Below are positions 34,000 through 46,906 of a stretch of 64,000 bases of DNA, piece after piece. Source of the DNA: Mugil cephalus (Eukaryota; Chordata; Actinopteri; Mugiliformes; Mugilidae); the NCBI RefSeq assembly GCF_022458985.1, contig NC_061773.1, positions 23,408,001 through 23,472,000 of the forward strand, in the 5' to 3' direction. Made by a program: the position numbers and the translations under genes. The notes below the pieces were generated by a model that had not been told where the DNA came from, ran no database searches, and was given only the letters and a program-made list of their open reading frames with translations. The stretch's first letter is position 1. Each line of letters begins with the position of its first letter.

Positions 34000-35330
34000 G
34001 AATTTACTTAGAAATGTAGAACTTCTAAGTAAACTTGCTGTTAACCACAGGAAAACAGGTTCGCATGCTTTGCTGAGAGGAACGGTCATGCCTGAGGTGC
34101 TTTGAGCAAGCACCTAAAAATCCATCCAAACGCTCCCCTGGCGCCGTGCATGGCCGCCCACTGCAGAGCACGAATAACTTGCAAGTTCGTTCAAATTGTT
34201 TCAGAAACTCAAGTCTTCAGCTGACTGTCTGGGTGAACAGGGACACAACAGAAATATTCAGCAACTCAACAATTGAAAAATATTAATGCATTGGGACGCA
34301 CCTGGGTCTACAGCAGTAGTTACTGCCTGCAGGTCTTGTTCCAATCTCCATTCTCTGCTATACTTATCTAGAAGAGAATACAAAGGATATGTGAGACTAT
34401 ATAGGTTAGTGGTACCTGTCCATTACAATATACACAGTACATCTCAAATAACTTAGGAAGTAATGTGAGATATGAACTGTGTCCCGTTATATGCACAAAA
34501 TTATCTTAATTACGCTAATTATTAGCCTCAGTCTTGTGAAAAAACAGGTGTAAGACATTGTTTTATGGCTTTATTGTACCTTTGTGTATGTTCCTATACA
34601 AAGTTGTATTTAATGCAATAATCATAAAGGGTTCAGAGAGGGTGAAAAGCTCCAAGTTTTGCCCATTTACAGCCGCTCGATCTTGATTATCTCCAAACTT
34701 CTGGGACTAGAGATGCTATCATTTCATGATGGATGTTCTTGGCTACAACGTTACACAACCACTAGCATCACACACAAAGAATGTGCTCCTTAACCTGACT
34801 GCTTACTAGAATCTAGAAACGTGATACCCTAGATAATATTCGAGGCATGTTAACTTTTGAAACTTGCATTGGAGCAAATAAACAACCAACGTGAAGTTTG
34901 GCAGACGGCTGTGAGCGAAGTGTTTGATCTGATTCCGTTAATCTGCAGGTGGTACTTTTCACATCAGGTCTGCCCACACTCCCAAAAATTTCTGCTATCT
35001 TGTTTTTTGCCGCTCCCTGTTGATTTGCCTTGCCTTGCCTTTCCCAAAAGCATCATAAAACACCGAAAGGCCGAGTGGTTTATTTTGCCACTTAAGGTCG
35101 ATCACTGCTCCGCCTTCCACTGTTTGCCTGGATGGAGGATCGGAAATACGACCGTGTGTGTAATCCTGGAGGCTCGGGGGCTGCAGACAGCGAGTCCCGG
35201 GCCGTGAAATATGGTAACGATGACAAGGCCAAGAGACAGTCGATGCTGCGTGGGAGAGTGTGAGGATGAGCAGGAGGAGGTGATGGAGGTGGCAAAAGGT
35301 TCAAATGAGGGGAGAGGAGTCAAGAGAAAT
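34000..35330. other. Intergenic, nothing recognised
   Basis: The 116-aa frame at 34,857-35,207 and opposing frames at 35,092-35,446 have no recognised domain. The latter overlap the end of the MITE copy that follows. Confidence 0.4.
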
Positions 35331-35336
35331 AGAATC

Positions 35337-36186
35337 GAGGGTATGCAGGTGACGTCACAACTGGCAGACGTCTCCATGGTTACGGCTACCGAGTGGCAAA
35401 AAAGTGACAGTTGAACATGGAGATTAGCAGCATTAGGTTGAATCACAGGCTCTAATACCGTCTAAATTGTAAAATTAATTTAAAAATAAAATGAGGAAGA
35501 GCTGTTGTGACTGAACCAAACAGATCAGAAAAGCAGTCGAAGATATATTTTTACAGATTTTCTCCGACTGCGAAAGAAAAAGAGAAGTAAATGGATCGCT
35601 GCGTTATGAAAAAACAACTGGAATCCAGACACAGAAACCTGGTGTTGTGGTTCACATTTAGAGTCAGGTAATATTAATTTATGCTGTATTTCTTTTTTCA
35701 TTTCTTTTTTAACCTTAAGTTACTTCTTAACTTACGTTCTGGAGGGCTGTCAGATAAAGTTTGTGGATGTTGTTGTTTTGGCGTAGTTACTCCCGACACT
35801 GACTATTTCAGTTCCAACATTAAATAACAATAAATTAATAAACGGAATATTTGCGATCACTCCTTGACATAATTTTAACGTCCGGACGGACGCTACAGTA
35901 TTATATGGCTAACGTTACTTCTCAGTAAAGCTCTTAGCGTTAGCATCTTTTATTTGGGTACATTTAGCATAACTGAAATGACCTAAAACTAACTTAAACT
36001 TACTCAGACTGAGGCAAATCCACTTTTCCAAATCAATACTAGTTAGTATGGATCAATGTCGAGTCCAATTGTCCATAATTTGATTTGATAATCCACATTT
36101 TCCCGGTCTCTGTATTTACTGGCACATTTCACTGTTGCCACTCAGGGGGGCGTGGCCTCGGGCGGAAATGACGTCAATGTATACCA
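35337..36186 (-). mobile_element. GAGGGTATGCA-terminal MITE (copy C, most complete)
   Basis: 850 bp, inverted relative to copies B and D. One end is GAGGGTATGCAGGTGACGTC and the other GACGTCAATGTATACC, so the termini are inverted repeats (GGTATRCA-TGACGTC). Shared internal blocks include GGGGGGCGTGGCC, CTAACTTAAACTTACT, AAAGCTCTTAGCGTTAGCAT, GGTTCACATTTAGAGTCAGG and CCATGGTTACGG. There is no ORF longer than noise. This copy defines the family best. Confidence 0.75.
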
Positions 36187-36199
36187 AGATTGGAGAGCT

Positions 36200-38920
36200 T
36201 CTCCTTTTCAGTGCAAAAACACACAAGTATATACAAAACAGTGCAAAATATATATTGTTGCAGCGGTGGTAAAAGTGTAAACATATGTTGCACAACATTT
36301 TAAAAAAAGGCGGAATAGCAGCATCAATGTAGTTAGAGGGAATGCATGAAAAATATCACTTATGAATAAAAAACGACGTTTTAGAAGATCTGCACCGACT
36401 TTATTAGTTGTTCACAGTGCTATTTTTGTCATTATTTGCCTTCAGTGTCGTTTCTTGACTGAGAACAGATTTGTGAGCAGGTGCTGTCTCTTGATTCTCC
36501 TCTTAAATTGCTGATGTGGACTTTCTAGACATTGTTTTAATTCAGATCACCAGTGTTTGATGAACCGGTCTGAGTGAGAAGACAGGGTCCAGGTGTTCTC
36601 TACTGCTTTTGTTCTCTTCTTCTTCTTCTCTCGGGGTTAACTCTAGAGCCATTCACCAACACATTGTTTTCTTCAAACCGAGTCACTGTTTAAACACGCC
36701 TGCCTCCACTTTAATCCTCGAAATCTGGCAGACCTTTTCTACGCTCGTGCCAAAGATTTATTCCAAACTATGTCTCTCCTACACACCACCTATTCTCCAA
36801 ATACTCCAAATTTTTTTTTATTTCGACATATGTGCGTCACCGCTGTGAACATCCGACTGCCTCAGCTTCTTGTGCCGTTTTCTATCCAAGCTCCTTCTTA
36901 AGGGAGAAAGAAACAAAAGTCAGGAGACCGCTGTGCTGTCGTTAGCCTCTGTGTCTGAGGTCTGTAATCCTATTACCGACAAATTAATTTCCAGCGATGC
37001 TTATTACGGATTTTCCAGGAGATTATTTATATATAGTCCGCGTGGCAAATCATATTAGTGTAAAACTATAGCTCTATTTTTTTTTTTCGGTGGAGTGCAG
37101 CAGACGTCATCCTCTGCGGCTTATAGAGCCAAAATTATAACGAGACACGGACAATTGAGCAATTGTTTTTTTCTTTTTTCTGCCACTGCTCTGGTCTTAT
37201 ACTCTGACGTGTTTCTGAAAGTCTGACTTCGTTATTGGTGTCAGATTTCCAGGTTCAGCTCGAGCGAGACGATAAATATGTCAAGTTTTAGCACCGTAAT
37301 CCCAGCTCACACTGTAAACGACTTACAGATCACGGGGGCATAATGAGCACATTTATATTAAAAAGAAAGACAAAGTGATAATAAATGGATGTTTAAAAAA
37401 AAAACACACTGTTGGACGGGAATGTCTTTCCTTTGCCTCATCAAAACAACTTAGGATCATTTTCTCAGTGGTGAATTATTCATGTAGTAAATGATGTGTT
37501 GATCCTTTGAGGGGAAAGATGGAGAGGTCAAAGCAGATGACGCACTGAATCCAACTAAAACTGTCAGTAAAAATTACCAGTGCAACACTAACACACATAA
37601 ATAACCCCCGTTTATTGTAGTGTGACGACTTGTCTACGGCCTATTTTAATTCTCAAATAATAGGGAAAAGACACGGAGGATTCTTCTCAGTCTCAATTTT
37701 ACATTTAATGCAACTTAATTACTTAAAATCCTGATCAAAATACATAACCACAGGTGCAAAGCAAATTGATTGTGGATATTTTCACATTTTTTAAATGAAT
37801 TTTATTAGAGATAAATCCATCATCTCAGTATAATTTTAGGTAAACCCAGATTCAAACTGTTTTTAAGTAAATTAAATGCACTTGTTTTTGTACATGACAC
37901 AGATGGAAAGTATTATATACAGTACATACATATATATCAATCTTCAATATTCATTTAAGTTTCACTCACAGTAAGTATCAATCTATAATATATTTCTGCA
38001 GCAGACTACTTCCATTTTTCAAGCCATTGATCCTCTGCACTGGGTCCACATGTAGAGTACGCCGACTGCAAATGACTCACGGACTGACTAACTGGGGAAA
38101 CATTATTCATGCAACTCTTTATTTTTTGAAAGCACTTAAACCCCTGGCTAAGCGCAATGTATGCTTTCATTTCTACAGTCCTCCAGAGGCGGTGTTGTGT
38201 GTTGCGATGAAAAAGGGGCCGTAGCGTAACTGATGTAATCCTCTGATGAACAGATCGATCTGGTGGGGGCTGCAGGACACATGGGGGAAGCTGGGAAGCT
38301 AATGGCGTGTTTCTGTTTTCCTTTACTGTATTTTTCAGACGGCATACGTGCGTGGGAATATTTTCGATTCATGAATGGAAAATACAAATAAAAACACTGC
38401 TAATGCTAGTGGATCAATTAGAGCGTATTTCTTAGCTTATTTTATAAGCTCATTTAGACGTAGTTGTTAACTATTTAGTGTTTGTCAGGATGTGACACTG
38501 GCAGTGTAACCACAAGACCTAAGTTCATTTATAAATAATATCTCTGTAGGAGCATTAACATTCTCTCATGGAGTTCATACACAGTGCAAAGATCTTTGTG
38601 GGGCACCTACCAGCGGGAGTATCGAGGCAATTTTCCAAATCTCTTCCTCCGATCCCTGGCAAATGATATTCATGGGGCCGCCAAATCATCTGCTCAGTCA
38701 GAGACGAAGGAAAAAAAAAAAAAAAAAAGACTGATAGCTTCAATCAACCTTTAAGATTGAGACGAAATCCTGAGCAGGAGCAGCTGCTGCTACACTTAGT
38801 TTCACTTCCATGAACATGAACATCTAAATTACTGTGAGCATGTGAGGTTCAATATACCCCTTACTGTGGGAATACTAATTGTATTGTGTTTGCCATGTAT
38901 AAAGTAATTAAAACTACTTA
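36200..38920. other. Intergenic, nothing recognised
   Basis: AT-rich sequence with an (A)18 run at 38,711. ORFs up to 79 aa have no known domain. Confidence 0.4.
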
Positions 38921-38924
38921 TGAA

Positions 38925-39340
38925 ACACACCAATCAGCCACAACATTAAAACCACTGACAGAACTGAATAACATCGATCATCTTGTGACAATTCAATGTT
39001 CTGCTGGGAAACTTTTGAACCTAGTCCTTATGTTTTAGACATGTAGCACCCACCCAGTCCAGACCAGGCACCCCCACCACACAGCAATGACACTCCTTGA
39101 TGGTAGCCCGACACAGACACACACAACAATAATTAAAAAAAAACATGAAAAACAGCACAAGGTTTTGACCTGGCCTCCAAATTCACTGGATCCCAAACTG
39201 ATCAAGTATCTGTGGGATGATCAACAGAGGCCCCTCCCCTCAACCCATAGGACCAAAAGTCCCCCCATTAACAGCAGTTTGTTGCCAGACACCAGAGGAC
39301 GCCCCCAGAAGATGGTCATAATGTTGACAATCAGTGCACA
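38925..39340 (+). mobile_element. Tc1-like deletion derivative
   Basis: The left end CACACCAATCAGCCACAACA is a Tc1-type terminal repeat followed by TTAAAACCACTGACAG. The interior keeps the end of the transposase region (GACCTGGCCTCCAAATTCAC, CAAACTGATCAAGTATCTG). The right end is a degraded GGTCATAATGTTGACAATCA. The 94-aa ORF (39,087-39,371) is this remnant in one frame. It abuts MITE copy D directly. Confidence 0.7.
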
Positions 39341-39916
39341 GAGGGTATGCATTGACGTCCACGACACCTGAGTGGCAAAAAACACAGTGAAATGCATCAA
39401 TAAATACATGGAGACTGGGCAAAATGTGGATTATCAGACCAAATTAAGGACAACTGGACTCAGCAATGATGCATACGGACTAATATTGATTTGGAAAAGT
39501 GGATTAGCTTCAGTTTCAGTTAGTTTAAGTTAGTTTTAGGTCATTTCAGTTATGATAAACATCCTTAAACTTATCTGACAGCCCTTCTGAACGTAACTTA
39601 AGAAGTAACTTAAGGTATGACGTCATCAAAAAACACAGCATAAATTAATATTACCTGACTCTAAATGTGAACCACAACACCTGGATTCCAGTTGTTTCTT
39701 CATAATGCATCAATCCATTTACTTCTCTTTTCTTTGGCAGATCTGTAAAAAAATATATCTCTGACTGCTTTTCAAATCTGTTGGCAGCTCTTCCCCCCTT
39801 TTTTAAATTAATTTTACAATTTAGACGCTATTAAAGCCTATGATTCAAACTAATGCTGCTAATCTCCATGTTCAACTGTCACTTTTTGCCACTCGGTGGC
39901 CGTAACCATGGAGACG
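39341..39916 (+). mobile_element. GAGGGTATGCA-terminal MITE (copy D, 3' end lost)
   Basis: It starts GAGGGTATGCATTGACGTCC, then follows copies B and C through TTTAAGTTAGTTTTAGGTCA, CCTGACTCTAAATGTGAACC and CCGTAACCATGGAGACGCCC. The distal GACGTCACATGCATACCCTC end is absent, and about 300 bases of the middle are deleted relative to copy C. Confidence 0.7.
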
Positions 39917-39919
39917 CCC

Positions 39920-41280
39920 GCTTACTTTCCTACACCTGCCGTCACGGTAGCAACCCAGACTCTAGTTGAGAATTCATAATGCTAAAAGCTTAGTTTGGAG
40001 AATAAGTGAATTTAGGTTGCGGCTTTGATACGAAGCCAGACGCTCAGAAGTCAGCTCAAAAGGCAAATGTTTCTAAAAATGCCAAATTATTCCTCTGAGG
40101 AAGTTTGAATGCTATTTAAAAGGATTAAATGGCAAAGTTAAATATCACGTTTTTTCGCTGATTCCAGGAGGTAACGGGGCAGACTGGGCTCTCTCCGAGA
40201 GCAAGGCTGTATAGTGGGCACCTGCAGTTCATGTCCATGTGAAAAAAACAAAAAAACAACAAAAAAGCGAGACTCCATGCAGCTCTGACGAGATGAGTGC
40301 TGCCTCCCTGGGGTGGAACAAAGCGTTTGTACCTGCAGCACAAATCCAGCTTACAAAAAAAAACATCAGGACCAGGGGCACTGCAGTCTGAGGAATCAAG
40401 CACACACACCATACACTGCCCAGTGTGTTGATTATTCTCTAAGCCTCTCAGTGGGAAAGGTCCAGAGTCCTGTACTTACATTCATTTGCTAAGTATGAAC
40501 TAGTTCAGTGACTTTAATAGGCACAAGCAATATAACGCGCAGTGTACACGCTAGCACTTGAGCACTGCAGACTATTACAATCATTCTTACTCTCTGAACA
40601 GTGGATCAGTTTGCAGCCATGATTTCTCTAGTATCGATTGATTTCCATATTTACTGCCCCTTACCCACGTACAGCTACAGACCACAAACCAGATTTATAA
40701 AATATTCATATTCATGGCAGCCTCGTTGCAATGTGAACGGACACTTTGGTGGAATACTTAAGCTGGAGATCCATCAGCATATGAACGTTCCCCCGAGAAC
40801 CATCCGGGCTCTCTGCTCGCTCGATCAATCATCAGCCGTCAGACCTCCAAACACTCACACAAGAATAGAAAACACAGCTATTTTTCGATATTAAGGACCA
40901 GGTGATTCATCCAAATGTCGTTGTCGTGGGAAGTTAGGAAACCACTTTTTTTTGGAGATATGGAGATACCAAAATAACCGTTATTTGGGTCAAATGTGAC
41001 TCATTAAAACTTAAAAATACCCTAAACGTCGCCACTCTTTTAGTCTGAAATAGGATGACTTTACCAAAAGTGACCTAAAATACACAAGAAATTGAGACCG
41101 ATTTTAGATTTATCAGTGTGAGGCACACCAAGGAAAGTGGTGGGAAATGGTGCTTTCAGGGAATTCTGAAGCAGTGACGCTGTACAGGCCATGTTTGTGT
41201 CTTTTTTAAGGGGCAGTGGTGACGGAGTTCAAGGAGGACCTGGACACTGTCATGAAGGCAGCGTTTAATTTTGGCGATGA
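39920..41280. other. Intergenic, nothing recognised
   Basis: ORFs at 40,125-40,412 minus and 40,601-40,894 plus show no known domain or splice structure. Confidence 0.4.
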
Positions 41281-41284
41281 TTAA

Positions 41285-41830
41285 ATAGATTAGATTAGAT
41301 TATTATTATATTATTGTCATTACATATCTACAGGGCAAAGAAATCCAGTTAAGCATCTAACCAGAAGTGCAAAGAGCAGTAAGTGCATGTACAGCTGCCT
41401 ATTTACAGATGAGACCATATATATGGGTGAGTGTGCTCCTTTTTTTTGTGACCAGACTGGAGGTGTTGGCGGTCCAGGACAAGTCCTCAGAGATGTTGGT
41501 CCCCAGGAACTTGAAGCTGGAGACAGCAATCCCATACTTCTTGACTTCTTCTTTAAGTCCACAATGAGCTCTTTTTTTGCTGGTGTTAAGGAGCACGTTA
41601 TTGTCCTGTCTCTTCCCTGTTGACTGTCCCATTGTTGTTGCTGATGAGACCAATCACTGTGGTGTCGTCTGCAAACTTGGAGATGGAGTTGGATCCATGC
41701 ACAGTGGTGGGTGAAGAGGGAAAGGGCCCAGCACACAGCCTTGTGGGACACCGGTGTGTGACAGTGGTGGAGCAGGTGCATGAACATGGTTATATTAAGA
41801 ATTTTAGCAGCTTTTTTTAAATTCAGCAAA
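41285..41830 (-). mobile_element. CR1/L2-type LINE fragment, antisense
   Basis: Read on the minus strand it begins in the RT. A frame-shifted TGVPQGCVLGPF-like stretch is followed by KFADDTT-like codons in another frame, then KELIVDLKKK, FKFLGTNISEDLSWTANTSS and SLVTKKRSTL. It ends in the 3' tail GTTAGATGCTTAACTGGATT and TTTGCCCTGTAG. Multiple frameshifts are present. The tail block is repeated at 53,530-53,640 in GNL3 intron 2. Confidence 0.7.
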
Positions 41831-41834
41831 ATAT

Positions 41835-42640
41835 ATTAAAATCATTATGACTTTTATGTTTTTATGTCTTCTGTAAAACACGACATGATGATGTATGATT
41901 TGCTCCAAAAACTAAAAATTTATTAAGGATTGATCATCAAACAAACAAAAAACAATATAAACACACACACTGAGGAAACCCTATCCCAAACACTAGAAAA
42001 AATAACTGTATAAATGTTCATTATAATTTAGCAATTACCTAAAAGATAAAAAATAAATAAAATTCAATTAAAAGCCATACTAAAAGGGTAAAAATAATAA
42101 AATAAGTTAAAGTTAGACAAAAAAGACACAATGATAACAAAAACAAGTAAAATTCAGTTAAAAGTCAGAATAAAAAATATAAAATGATAAAATAAATATA
42201 ATTCAATAAATAACCAGACTTAAAGGTAAATAAAATTCAGCTGAAAGCAAGACTGAAAAGGTAGGTCTTTAGTTTTTAGCTTTTAAAAATGTCCACATTG
42301 TCTGTTTCCTCATGAAAATCATGAATAAATCATAAATCATCAAATTATTACTGAGACATGGGCTATTTAGTTGTTCTAAATAGATCTGTAGTTTAGAGTT
42401 TGGATTCTTGGACCGAACCATAGTGTGAATACATCAGATGTGAACAGTATGTAAGAGCTAAGCTAAGGCCTTTTGGATGCCACTGGTGATGATTAAACCT
42501 TCCCTGGTTAAGTGGGATGACACTAATGAACCGAATAACTCTGTGGTAAACACTGTCCAGTAGATTAAGGATAATGACTACAGCATGAGCAGCATGAGCA
42601 TATAATACATCTCCATAATCCAGCTTTGATATTATTACTG
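41835..42640. repeat. Diverged dispersed repeat, A/T-rich
   Basis: AAATAAAATTCAATTAAAAG-type phrases recur in loose tandem at 42,050-42,240. They are followed by AGGTAGGTCTTTAGTTTTTA and a region resembling 26,700-26,990. No coding sequence. Confidence 0.45.
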
Positions 42641-43800
42641 ATATCGATATGTTGTTTTTCCTGTTTTTTTTCCTGAACGCTTAGTTTCCAATTTTAAAGC
42701 CATTTGATCCGTTATCACTGTTCTCCAGGTTGTGCAGCGTTGCCCTCGGTGAATGAGCAACAAACAGAAGATGAAACCTCATTTTAAGAAGACATTTATT
42801 TTCAATTAACCTTTTCGCTCAAAAGCAAACAAACAAAACTCTACTCATGTACTTCTGTTCGTCTTTCCAATGAATGTCTCTTCAGTGGACTACGTATCCG
42901 TGCACGAAGCTTTGTTTCAGAGGCACGTCTTCTTTGTGCCACGGATATTTATTTAGATTATGCTGCGTGACCTACGCTGATTGCGACTGAGAGGAGATGG
43001 ATTCCTTCAAATGGCCCTTAACCTGATTCTGGTGGCTGATGACTGAAAAACATTTCAGATTTGATTGGCTGTGACTGGGAGATATAATCACACATGCTGA
43101 TGGAGAAGATGGCTTCTTCTCCGTCGTCTTCTTTTTTCATGCCAGATTGCTCTGATAAATTATCAGCTTATCATCACCAGTTCCTGCCTCGGGTCTCATG
43201 ACAGTAACTTTATGAGCACACTGTCAGCTGGTTTTTGACCCTGCGTCCTCATATGGGGACGTTAAGCTTTAGGTTTTATTGCAGCTTATTCTGCTTCATT
43301 TAAACCAATGTGTCAATGTTTTTCAGGCCAAGGACTCACAAACTGATGGAGAGATTAAGGAGGGACCCTCCTGTTGAAGACCTATGATTTAAACCCACTG
43401 TCCTCATTAGTGGACACTGTAGTCTTCCTCTAGCGATACCAAAGGTTAAAACTTATTTATTTATGTTTCTAGTTTGATATGATGCACAAAATTTATTTAT
43501 TTTTTGCTAATTAGCAATTTGTACTGTCTTTGCTCAGCCATGTTCAGGTATTAAAATAAACAGTTTTATATCTTGTCACACATTGGTGACTTCTTTATAA
43601 TATAAATAATGAAATAATGCCAGACCAAGTAAAAGCTTGGGTCTCAGGAGGTTAATGAAAGGCTTTAATGTTGCGTCCGCTCACCCAATTTTATCCATTA
43701 TCAGTCTCCCAGGTATCACGCATCACATCTTGCCTGCTCTTCTCTGCGTCATGTATAAAGTGCACACTGCATGTAGCTTCATCCAGATCCAGATGTATCC
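42640..43800. other. Intergenic with one repeat scrap
   Basis: 43,305-43,392 holds a piece of the CAGGGGTCTTCAA family (GTCAATGTTTTTCAGGCCAA ... GTTGAAGACC). Otherwise I recognise nothing. Confidence 0.4.
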
Positions 43801-43985
43801 TCCTCCTCTCCTCTCTGCTCTTCCAGGCTCAAGAAGATGAGCTGGGCCCTGCTCAAGGTTTTTCTTCTTGCCACCCAGACGCCTGCTGTGGGGTTTCGGT
43901 GTCGGGACTCTGTGAAGCATGGAGATTGTTATCGACGCTTTAGAAATAAAGCTGAATTGAGCCTGAACCCTGAGCCAGAGTCACT
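43800..43985 (+). repeat. LINE/SINE 3' tail repeat
   Basis: GCTGGGCCCTGCTCAAGGTT, TTCTTCTTGCCACC and AATAAAGCTGAATTGAGCCT resemble the common fish repeat tail that ends in AATAAA(N)TGAATTGA. The long open frame starting here (43,837-44,337, 166 aa) begins in this repeat and has no domain, so I do not call it a gene. Confidence 0.55.
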
Positions 43986-44599
43986 TCTCCTTCGGCCTCG
44001 TGGCCTCGTATCAGTGCACCCACGTGTCCGCTACGTACTTGTGCCACGATGCGGTATCTCACTGCTTGATCACAGAGCCGTGTGCAAACTCAATGTGCTG
44101 CAGAAAACCTTCCTTCAAGTTCCTCTCGATATTCATGACAAATGGAAGATTTGGACGGTTAACCTGGAAGCAGGGAAAACTATTATGACTGTGATAAATT
44201 TCCCTTCAGTCTGTACGTATTCCTTTACGTCTGAGGAGTCATATATCAGAAGACGTGAAGTGAAGTGGTATGATAGAAGTCCTCAATCATTCATTGATGC
44301 ATCTTATATTAAAGCTTTCTGGGATTGCCTCCTGTAGCCTCACACTCTCCTTTAAAAAAAATAAAAAATAAATCAGGGTCCAGTACAAGGTTACAACCAC
44401 ATAAAAGAAGATAGGTTCAGTTTTATTTTTTCACTAAAAGGTTAATAGTTGTTTTTTTTAGGGGAGTTGTGGGGGGCCGGGGTTCGACCTATATCGGGCG
44501 CTGCAATTTTAAATTTAAGACACCAGAATGTGCAGTATTTTATTTGTACTTATATAAAACGAAGTATTTCGTTTTAGCTGTGAGATGCACTCAGGAAAA

Positions 44600-45080
44600 C
44601 CACAGAAATGGAAAGCACCCCACCAAGTGTTGCAAACGTGCTACTGCAAAATTAAAGAACACTGGATCCAGGCTGGATCACCCAGACCTCCATCTCCCAT
44701 CTCCAACTAATCCACAACACCTCTGCCCAGTTATTAAGAAGGCCAAAGAAGCGAGACCACATCACTATAAATCTGGTCTCACCTCTTACACCATCAGAGC
44801 CCTCAGATCCTCAGGCCGTGGTGTGTTCACTGGGCCTTTTCTGTTGCAGCCCCTCGGCTCCGGAAGCTAAGAAACACCTTAAGTTATCGTTACTCCTTGG
44901 CTTTCAATTGCATTGGATCTGTTTTAATTTTTTCACCTGAGCGTCCTGGGTGTTAATAGCTTTTCATTTCTTCATACACTGATGTTGATCTGTATTTTAC
45001 AGGTTTTATATGTCATGCTGAATGTGAAGCACTTAGGTGCAAACGCTCTTTGCTTTTAAGGTGCTACATAAATTAATTAA
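44600..45080 (+). mobile_element. L2-type LINE C-terminal relic
   Basis: The block includes GGTCTCACCTCTTACACC, a GGGCCTTTTCTGTTGCAGCC-type stretch decoding as AFSVAAPRLRKLRNTL, and a tail with TGAAGCACTTAGGTGC ... AAGGTGCTACATAAATTAAT. The order corresponds to the end of the same LINE type as at 29.2-30.2 kb, with a large internal deletion. Confidence 0.5.
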
Positions 45081-45439
45081 ATTAATTTTGCAGAATTATG
45101 TTTTCTTTTTTTTTATGTGCAGGAGTAGGACTTCGGTTGAGCGCAGCTGAGAAAACGGCAGCTCATTTGTACACTTGTCATACGAGAAGCTTAACTCGGC
45201 ACATGAATCACGGCTGCTCTGAAGCGTCGAGGTAAGCCAGGACACCGAGACTGAGACTTCAACGTGACATTTCAAGGAGCGCTCTGTGAAATGAATCTAT
45301 CGCCCTGGAAATACGTGACACAAATCGCGTTTTGCATCCCCTCTAAAGGCAGCTAAGCTCTGCGCTACAAATGCCTCATTCATTTGCCTAGTTAACCTTT
45401 CTCACGATAGATACACTGTTCACACACAAGACTGGAGAA

Positions 45440-46906
45440 TCACAATGAATACTCAATTACTACTTTATTCAAAAATAACATTTAATACGCAATGATACAA
45501 CACTGTACAGTAGAGTGTGTGTGTGCAGGGGAGCAGACGTCCCCGAGAAGACTGAGTGATGGGCTGCTGGTCAGCTGTGAGGACGTCCTGGAGTCGCCTC
45601 ATGCTGCATTCATCACATGTAGAGGGACCGATGAGGAGGGAGACTGACTGTGAAGGTATCACACCGTCGTCCTTTTGCTTTTTTTTTTTTTCCTTTCCCA
45701 ATTTAAATTCAAATTCAACAGAAATACTCACAGACCCTGAGTTACTGACTTTTCTGATTAATGTTTCCCGTGTCCCCTCGTGTTATGAATGCAGCATTAA
45801 TCCTGAGAGGAGGAAGGTAACCGTGGGATCTGCTGTGAAGGGCGTCAGTCCAATAAGTGAACAGAAGGGACTTTACTCTGTGACGAACCAACAATCACTC
45901 CTGACATCGACCCCGCAACCGAGGCCTCTTCGAAAAAAACAAAAAAAACAAAAAAAAACAAAACACCTCACATGTTAAATAACCACTGTGGTGAAAACAC
46001 AGCTGGACATAAATCTTTGCAGACTGAGACCCTTGAAAAACCACAGGTGGGTTGAGTTAATACTGTAAAGCCCCCGTTAGGAGACCGTGCACCGTCCAAG
46101 ACAGATGCCATAGTGCATGTTGACGAAAAAAAACAAACAAAAAAAAAAAAAGACACCTAAATTTGCTATAGGTGGCGACTAGTGGTATTTTACAGAACAT
46201 CACATTATTATCACACAAAGTAGTGGAGCAGATTTGTCCGACGTGAGATGGCAGTACGCAGCTCTGCAGTGAAGTAACAGCACTGACGGTAAATGTGGGG
46301 AAAAGAAACAGGCCGCATAAGGAATCGTCCACACCGGCTGCTCTTTGCTTGGATTTTTTATTTTATTTTATTTTAATTGCTACATAAAGAACGTTTGCCA
46401 GGCCGTCAATTGACCGGTTAACTGAGAAAACGGAGCTTACTTCACGTCTTGAAATAATGATTATGAGACGCACGTCGAGCCTGCGGTGTGGATATAAAGT
46501 GACTGGCTGATGATGATGTGCCGTGACCGTGCTGAACATTCGCGCGTTAGTGGATGCATCTCTGTCTCAAGGCATGTGTGGAAGACTTCATCAGGCTAAT
46601 TATACGACTAAGGAAAGGCTAGATACTTCAGAAACGCTAGCTACTAAGTCAAATTGTGTCTCGGAGATGTAATACTCGGTGACAAGTACAAAATTAAGTA
46701 AATGGCATACTAAAGTGGCTATTATAAATTCTATTGAGGGAATGAGAAGTATTAGGTAAGATTTAAAAAAAAAAAAAAAACGTTCTCTAAGACTTGCGTC
46801 CCTAGAGTTCGGAAAGCAGGAAGAAAAAGCCTCATCTCGATGGCAGCGCTTTTAGCTTTTTTTTTTTTATAAAAACAAAAAAGTTTCCCACGACGGCACG
46901 CCTGCA
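45440..46906 (-). other. Probable 3' UTR of the zinc-finger gene
   Basis: Downstream of the zinc-finger stop codon the minus strand has no continuing gene. A canonical AATAAA lies at 45,469-45,464 and a cluster of AATAAA-like motifs at about 46,350-46,372. I infer one long 3' UTR (about 1.45 kb) or a shorter alternative ending near 46.34 kb. ORFs here (45,556-45,978 plus, 46,057-46,332 minus) are noise. Ends are not proven without transcripts. Confidence 0.45.

Noticed and set aside
41399-41829. Long minus-strand frames suggesting a protein-coding gene
   Set aside because: The frames decode as broken pieces of a LINE reverse transcriptase with frameshifts; there is no host gene.
43837-44337. 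166-aa open frame on the plus strand, longest in the left 45 kb
   Set aside because: Its first third lies in a common LINE/SINE tail repeat (AATAAAGCTGAATTGAG), and the rest has no domain, no splice context and no codon bias that I can see.
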